Assembly: GCA_033782935.1 (NCBI GenBank)
Contig: JAWQEG010001436.1
Location: 640,001 to 704,000, forward strand
Direction of reading: 5' to 3'
Origin: Petrolisthes cinctipes
Lineage: Eukaryota; Arthropoda; Malacostraca; Decapoda; Porcellanidae
DNA length: 64,000 bases
Shown: in pieces, positions 57,205-64,000 of the stretch
Numbering within the stretch: the stretch's first letter is position 1
How the letters are laid out: the number at the start of each line of letters is the position of its first letter
The notes under the pieces: generated by a model
What the model saw: the letters and a program-made list of their open reading frames with translations, nothing else
Databases searched by the model: none
What the model was told of the DNA's origin: nothing
Position numbers and translations under genes: made by a program

Positions 57205-59227
57205 ACATACATACATACATACATACATACATACATACATACATACGTACGTACGTACGTACGTACGTACATACATACATACATACATACATACATACAT
57301 ACATACATACATACATACATACATACATACATACATACATACATACATACATACATACATACATACATACATACATACATACATACATACATACATACAT
57401 ACATACATACATACATACATACATACATACATACATACATACATACATACATACATACATACATACATACATACATACATACATACATACATACATACAT
57501 ACATACATACATACATACATACATACATACATACATACATACATACATACATACATACATACATACATACATACATACATACATACATACATACATACAT
57601 ACATACATACATACATACATACATACATACATACATACATACATACATACATACATACATACATACATACATACATACATACATACATACATACATACAT
57701 ACATACATACATACATACATACATACATACATACATACATACATACATACATACATACATACATACATACATACATACATACATACATACATACATACAT
57801 ACATACATACATACATACATACATACATACATACATACATACATACATACATACATACATACATACATACATACATACATACATACATACATACATACAT
57901 ACATACATACATACATACATACATACATACATACATACATACATACATACATACATACATACATACATACATACATACATACATACATACATACATACAT
58001 ACATACATACATACATACATACATACATACATACATACATACATACATACATACATACATACATACATACATACATACATACATACATACATACATACAT
58101 ACATACATACATACATACATACATACATACATACATACATACATACATACATACATACATACATACATACATACATACATACATACATACATACATACAT
58201 ACATACATACATACATACATACATACATACATACATACATACATACATACATACATACATACATACATACATACATACATACATACATACATACATACAT
58301 ACATACATACATACATACATACATACATACATACATACATACATACATACATACATACATACATACATACATACATACATACATACATACATACATACAT
58401 ACATACATACATACATACATACATACATACATACATACATACATACATACATACATACATACATACATACATACATACATACATACATACATACATACAT
58501 ACATACATACATACATACATACATACATACATACATACATACATACATACATACATACATACATACATACATACATACATACATACATACATACATACAT
58601 ACATACATACATACATACATACATACATACATACATACATACATACATACATACATACATACATACATACATACATACATACATACATACATACATACAT
58701 ACATACATACATACATACATACATACATACATACATACATACATACATACATACATACATACATACATACATACATACATACATACATACATACATACAT
58801 ACATACATACATACATACATACATACATACATACATACATACATACATACATACATACATACATACATACATACATACATACATACATACATACATACAT
58901 ACATACATACATACATACATACATACATACATACATACATACATACATACATACATACATACATACATACATACATACATACATACATACATACATACAT
59001 ACATACATACATACATACATACATACATACATACATACATACATACATACATACATACATACATACATACATACATACATACATACATACATACATACAT
59101 ACATACATACATACATACATACATACATACATACATACATACATACATACATACATACATACATACATACATACATACATACATACATACATACATACAT
59201 ACATACATACATACATACATACATACA

Positions 59228-59257
<30 letters not shown>
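57205..59257. repeat. Giant (CATA)n tetranucleotide array
   Basis: About 2053 bp, roughly 513 units, nearly free of variation. The only variant block is six CGTA units at about 57246-57270. The long open frames it gives on the minus strand are artefacts of the 4-bp period and are not genes. Confidence 0.98.
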
Positions 59258-59258
<1 letters not shown>

Positions 59259-59284
59259 CTCAGCATATATATATATATATATAT

Positions 59285-60599
59285 GGCCCGGATAGTTATG
59301 CACTAAAAAACCATGAAATATGCATGCAAATATGCACTAAAAATTGGACAAATATGCACTAAAAACAGGACAAATATGCATTTATATGCACTAAAAAATG
59401 TTACTTATAAAGCCAAGAATGCAGGTTATACGGAAACAAAATAGTTAATAGAAACAAATGTTAATGTTTATTAAGCAATATACATAATGTATTTAACATA
59501 TATATGTTATGCAGACCATGGGCCACACAGGTCACATGGATCATTTTTGGATACAATACTTGCAGTCCATTCATTGCTTTGCACATGTAAGGTGCAGCAT
59601 CAGTGCACACCAAGAGAACATTTTCATACTCTAACTTCGTTGGCCACAACAATTGCAGAGAATCATTGAAGAAACCAGCAACAGTAGAGTGGTTGACTTT
59701 AGATAGTACACCAACATTCACTAGGTAGTATTTGCCTCGCTCTGTTTCATCTCCTAATACACCAAAAACAAGGTTCACAATACACCGTTGCTCCACATCA
59801 GTGGTTTCATCGAGTGACACCCATATTTTCTTTCCACAAGCCTTTCTCCTTATGATTTCCATTGTGTCCTTGAACAATTGTGAAACATAGTTCTTACGTA
59901 ATGTTGATTCGTCAGGCACCTTTTTTCCAGTATACTGTTCCAGGAAAGACTTTAGGCACTTGTTATTCAGTTTATGCAATGGAATATCAGCTGAAACAAA
60001 CGCCTTGCACAAATCTGCGTTGAACTGGGAACGATCAGGTCCTGACTTACTGGAACATGCAAGAAGTAGTTGTTGCTCCTTCTGTGCACTATTGGACTTA
60101 ACAGCTTCGAGTCGGATGTGCTTGGATGTTTTAAGGTGTTGCTGGACTTGAAATTTCTTGCTCGCTGTCACTGGTGCTTCACAATATTTACAAAACAGTA
60201 CACTTCCATCAGTAGTAAATGCAGCAAATTCCATCACATATGATCTCAGCACTTCATTTTGGTTTCTTTGTACTTTCGGCATTTTCACGAGCAGCTGTAG
60301 AGAGTAGCTCCACACAGCAGCACTGCTCCTGACTGGCTGCTGCAGCAACAACAGTCAGGGGGTGGGGGTAACTCAGTAATACCAAGGACCGGAAACGACA
60401 GATTAAAGAGACGTGACCTCACCTCATTTCACCAAACCACTCCTCACCTCACCTCACCTCCCAGTACCACTTGTGTTCAGATGAATATTTTGCCAAAATA
60501 TGCATTTATATGCAGTTATCTAGGAAATATGCACTTATCATAGAAATCACGCAAAATATGCAGTTCCATATGAAATATGCAAATGCATAACTATCCGGG

Positions 60600-60602
<3 letters not shown>
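59285..60602 (-). mobile_element. hAT-like DNA transposon, internally truncated
   Basis: 1318 bp. The ends are GGCCCGGATAGTTATGCA and its exact complement. It stands inside a TA microsatellite (left part 59265-59284, right part 60603-60643), so the 8-bp duplication cannot be told from the repeat. Several ATATGCA(C/T)T motifs lie just inside both ends. Confidence 0.8.
59461..60282 (-). pseudogene. hAT-family transposase, N-terminal part
   Basis: Start chosen at ATG 60282 (MPKVQRNQNEVLRSYVMEFA). A zinc-binding DNA-binding part follows: FCKYCEAPVTASKKFQVQQH, H...H spacing as in BED/CGGBP1-like domains. The catalytic region begins with WVSLDETTDVEQRCIVNLVF (first Asp) and VLLVCTDAAPYMCKAMNGL (second Asp), and VTCVAHGLHNI is typical of hAT proteins. 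The frame stops at 59461 after about 273 codons. The final Glu region and hAT dimerisation domain are missing, whereas full proteins are near 600 residues. It may still bind its ends, possibly as a repressor. Confidence 0.8.

Positions 60603-60643
<41 letters not shown>
60603..60643. repeat. (TA)n microsatellite, right flank of the hAT-like element
   Basis: Pure TA run. With 59265-59284 it probably formed one tract before insertion. Confidence 0.9.
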
Positions 60644-60646
<3 letters not shown>

Positions 60647-60862
60647 AATAAATCACTTGGGGCACGTGATCCAGGAATATGCGTAAATCCACAAGGAAGG
60701 AAAAATAAATACGGAGTCCCAAGCGATTTCGTGTATTCACATCTTCAAGGGAAATACAGAATGTAGAAGAATGGCTTTCTTGCTTGTTGGATTTCTTGGC
60801 TATCAACAAGAGGCATATAGCCAAAGGTCATTAAGCCATTGGATCCATTTTATTATATCAAT
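60644..60862 (-). other. Probable 3' UTR of the downstream LINE
   Basis: Lies just past the end of the ORF2 C-terminus at 60863. No clear poly(A) tail is visible before the TA tract. Confidence 0.4.
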
Positions 60863-63800
60863 CTATATAAGGTCATAAAGTTTTGTCTCCCTCAGAAAAC
60901 TCATTAGTTTGTTTATATTATTCTTGTCATCTGACAGAATATTTTCTATGGTGAAAGCCATTTTTTTTACTTGAAAATATTGTTTAATTTTTCTTCTTTG
61001 ATGTTCATATTTAGTACAGAAACTTATTAAGTGACTGATGGACATTATAGAGTTACATACTTGGCACTCGGGGGGGAAATTGTCTATTGACATAGGGTTC
61101 GAGGTGGGTGAACCATGTGGCATTGACCCTAAGACGGGCCAACACCACCTCGTCCCTGCGGCTGCACCATGATGACGTAGCCCAGGGTTCAATAACTTTT
61201 TTTACTTTATTACCGATGTTTAATCTGGTCCACTGCCTTTGCCACAGGAGATGAATTCGAGACTTAATGAGGGAAACAAAACACCTGAGATCCGTACGGA
61301 CTATGCTAATGTCCAGATCAACAGTTGACCCGGCTAGTATATCAGCCTGTTCATTGCCATAGATACCATAATGTGAAGGTACCCATATTAGCTTGATTGA
61401 TTTATTGGCACAAAACAGCTTACGAATGATATTACCCTGTATTTCGTTGTTAGTTGTATTTAAGGATTTAATAGCTTGAAGTGAACTTAATGAATCAGTA
61501 AAAATAACTATCCTATCGTGGGTCGTCGATAGGGCAAAATCCAAAGCTTTATTAATAGCAAAAAGTTCTGCAATAAAAATAGATGTATGAATCGGCAGTC
61601 TGAATCTTAACTGGCATTCAGTCGACCACACACCTGCACCCACACATTCATCCGTCTTGGAACCGTCGGTATACAGATGGAAATATGATAGATGTTTAAC
61701 AATTATCTCACAAAACCTCTGGTGTACCTCCACCTCCGGCACCCGGGATTTAACCCCTGGCAGCCAGGAATCCACAATAGTGAAGGGGGGTATTACCCAG
61801 GGTGCAATGTATACTAAAACCAGGGAATCGATTGTTGATAATTCTATACAGACACACTCTACGAGGTCGTGGAGTCTTGCTCTGAGAGACCTCACGCCAG
61901 TGCCCTCCGGGGCCATGTGACGCCCAGGCGGATAACTCGGCCCTTCCGGGGGCCTATCGCCATGGCCTCCCGGCTGCAAATGCCTCACCAAGGCATTACC
62001 GGGAGGATGACTCGGCTCCCCGGGTACTTGAACTTGCGGCCTGGTCCCCATTGGCCTCACGCCAGTGCCCCCTGGGGCGCAGGGGTTCCCGGACGGATGA
62101 CTCGGTCCCTCTGCCAGGGGCCTAGCGCCATGGCCCCCCGTTTGCTGTTGCCGAAGCAAGGCATTCCCGGGAAGATGACTCGCCACCCTGGATTTTTTAG
62201 CACAATATACTAGAAGTTGTTGATCTCGTCTCAATCGGAGGGGAGGCACTTGTGACTCCACCTTTAGACGCTCGATTCGAGTGCAACGTAGGGCTCCAAA
62301 ACACACACGCAAACACGCATTCTGCACAACATCCAAACCTTTCAACACAGACTCAGATGCCGAACCATACACTATTGACCTATAATCTACTCTAGATGTA
62401 ATCAGGGATTTATATAGCATTAGCAATGACTTCCTATCTGCTCCCCATTGGGTACCAGAAATGCACCTCAGCAAATTGAGTGTTTTTAAACATTTAATAT
62501 TTAACTGACTGACATGGACTCGCCATGTCAGTCGACTGTCAAAATGAAGTCCAAGAAATTTAGTTGAATTTTGAATAAGTAGGGGGTTGTCACCCATAGT
62601 CAGCCGGACGTCTGGCTTCTTCCTATGAGTGAAAATAACCCCTACACTCTTTCTTACTGAAAACTTAAAACCCCACTGGAGGCCCCAATTGTGAATCAAA
62701 TCCAGTGCCAATTAGATCCGAGTTGCCGAAAACTCTGCATTACAGCTGGAGTGCCATATCGCACAGTCTTCGGCGTACAGTGAGTATTTAAGATTTCGAG
62801 GAGGAGCTGGTAGAATGTCATTGATCATACATAGAAATAAGGTCGGAGACAGAACACTCCCCTGGGGGACCCCATTTGCCTGGACAAATATGTCCTAGAA
62901 AGTGACTGTGTCCGAAAAAAGCTTGACAGAGAAAGTTCTGTCAGAAATGAAATTCTTAACAAAAATGGGCAGGTTACCACGTAATCCCATCGCATATAGT
63001 TTCCTGAGGAGGCCATGTCGCCAAGTCATGTCGTAGGCTTTTTCAATGTCTAAAAATACTGCAATAAAAAATTGTTTTTTGGCAAATGCCTCTTGAATTT
63101 GAACTTCCAGGTTTACTAGCTGATCGAGCGTCTGGCGACCTTTACGGAAGCCACACTGCTTGTCAACCAGCAAATTCCTGGAATTTAAAAAATGCAATAG
63201 CCTACGATTAACAATTCGTTCCATGACCTTGCATAAGAAACTTGTGAGTGCAATAGGGCGATACGATGAAGTCGATCTGGGGTCCCCCCCTCCTTTCGGT
63301 ATGGGAATGACATGTGCAAAGTGCCACGAGTTTGGAAAGGTGTGACCCCTCCAAATCTCGTTAAACACCTGCAACATCTTGATCATGGAATCATGATCAA
63401 GATGCTTTATCATCTCATACCGAATCTCATCGGGTCCTGGGGATGTCCCACTACAGGCTCCTAGGGCTTGGACAAGCTCTTGCATTGTTAGATCACTGTT
63501 GTAATCTAATTCATCTCCTGTGGCAAAGTTAATATGCTGCAGCTCTGATGCTTCCTTGATGGGCAGGAAAACTGGATGGTAATTTTCAGAGCTGCTAGCA
63601 AAAGAGAACTGCCTGGCGAGGGCGTTAGCAATGTCTCTAGGTTCGTCATAATTGATGTTATTAAAAGAGATGTTGGTAATTTTATTTGATATTTTTTTCT
63701 TATTTAATTTTCTTACAGTGGACCAGACTTGGGAAATTGATGTTTCACTGTTAATACTAGAGACAAAGCATCGCCAGGAGTCTCGTTTGGCTTGTCTGAT

Positions 63801-64000
63801 GGTTCTACGAGCCCTAGCTCTCGCAAGTTTATACTTGCAGTTCTCATCACTAATGTGATTTTTGAAAAGCCTGTAGGCTCTTTTCCTCTCACACAGTACC
63901 CTGCGGCAATCTGGCGTCCACCATGGAACTCTATGCTTTGCGCTATCTACCGAAGTCTTAGGAATTGTTGCCATTGCGGCTTTGAGGATATTATCTTGAA
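60863..64000 (-). pseudogene. RNase H-bearing LINE ORF2, running off the window
   Basis: Minus strand, one frame from 63974 to 61053 with in-frame stops at 62895-62897 and 62712-62714. The linker (VPWWTPDCRRVLCERKRAYR) precedes RT motifs: GACSGTSPGPDEIRYEMI, SYRPIALTSFLCKVMERI, KQCGFRKGRQTLDQLV, IAVFLDIEKAYDMTWRHGLL, NGVPQGSVLSPTLF and the box YAED (about 62770) where YADD is expected. RNase H at 61330-61670: LYTDGSKTDE, IAELFAINKAL, IVIFTDSLSSLQA, IWVPSHYGIYGNEQADILAG. An in-frame G+C-rich repeat sits between RT and RNase H. A G-run indel near 61070 shifts the C-terminal zinc region (CQVCNSIMSISHLISFC). It is a relative of 18957-20261. Confidence 0.85.
61895..62190. repeat. G+C-rich ~125-bp tandem repeat inside LINE ORF2
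   Basis: Two or slightly more diverged units sharing CTCACGCCAGTGCCC, GGATGACTCGG, GGCCTA-CGCCATGGCC and GGCATT-CCGGGA. Translated in frame they give Gly/Pro/His-rich repeats between RT and RNase H. The relative at 18957-20261 has no such insert. Confidence 0.8.

Noticed and set aside
57161..59303. Three overlapping open frames of about 700 codons on the minus strand
   Set aside because: They read MYVC repeats only because the (CATA)n array has a period of four and no stop in three frames. There is no coding signal.

Overview
This window is eukaryotic and consists almost entirely of transposable elements. I find no host gene, rRNA gene or functional tRNA gene. Non-LTR retrotransposons with RNase H domains, Penelope-like elements, foldback DNA transposons, a 2-kb tetranucleotide microsatellite and a three-copy SINE together suggest an invertebrate. 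The SINE core (CGTACGGGGGTATTGCC..., CCCTTCGGC) resembles from memory a repeat very common in decapod crustacean transcripts, so a crab, shrimp or crayfish is my best guess. That is unverified.

Layout: 771-4694 is a foldback element with about 1.36-kb inverted arms and GTAC at both ends; each arm carries a hAT-like MITE and a SINE. 4836-13889 holds minus-strand non-LTR elements: copy C of family X, split by element A (own ORF1 and ORF2), plus two small inverted-repeat elements. 13888-16556 is Penelope-like element 1. 18957-20261 is the RNase H end of another LINE. 20405-23479 is a gypsy-type LTR element whose integrase lies before its reverse transcriptase (Gmr1-like order). 23484-25700 is a second foldback element of the GTAC family, with a retroposed cold-shock-domain gene in its right end. 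25705-27180 is the ORF1 of element B. 27183-27500 is a Tc1-like transposase tail. 27501-34130 is a family X element split by a Tc1 element, a 635-bp palindrome and a plus-strand CR1/jockey-like LINE (29480-32630).

34797-38306 is an RTE-like LINE between two (ATT)n tracts. 40940-43600 is Penelope-like element 2. 45385-47788 is X copy E with its poly(A) tail. 47935-48240 holds tRNA-derived SINE pieces. 48474-52958 is a 4.5-kb Ginger-like DNA transposon with TATA duplications, filled by an A+T-rich LINE. 53000-57139 is a two-ORF LINE ending in (TCTA)n. 57205-59257 is a nearly pure (CATA)n array. 59285-60602 is a truncated hAT element inside (TA)n. 60644-64000 is a second RNase H-bearing LINE running off the window.

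The coding regions do not work as one system; they are layers of insertions. Nearly all carry stops, frameshifts or damaged catalytic boxes, so the value lies in insertion order, target-site duplications, odd domain order and captured sequence. The most unusual items are the gypsy domain order, the GTAC foldback family, the retroposed cold-shock gene, and hammerhead-like cores in the Penelope-like elements.
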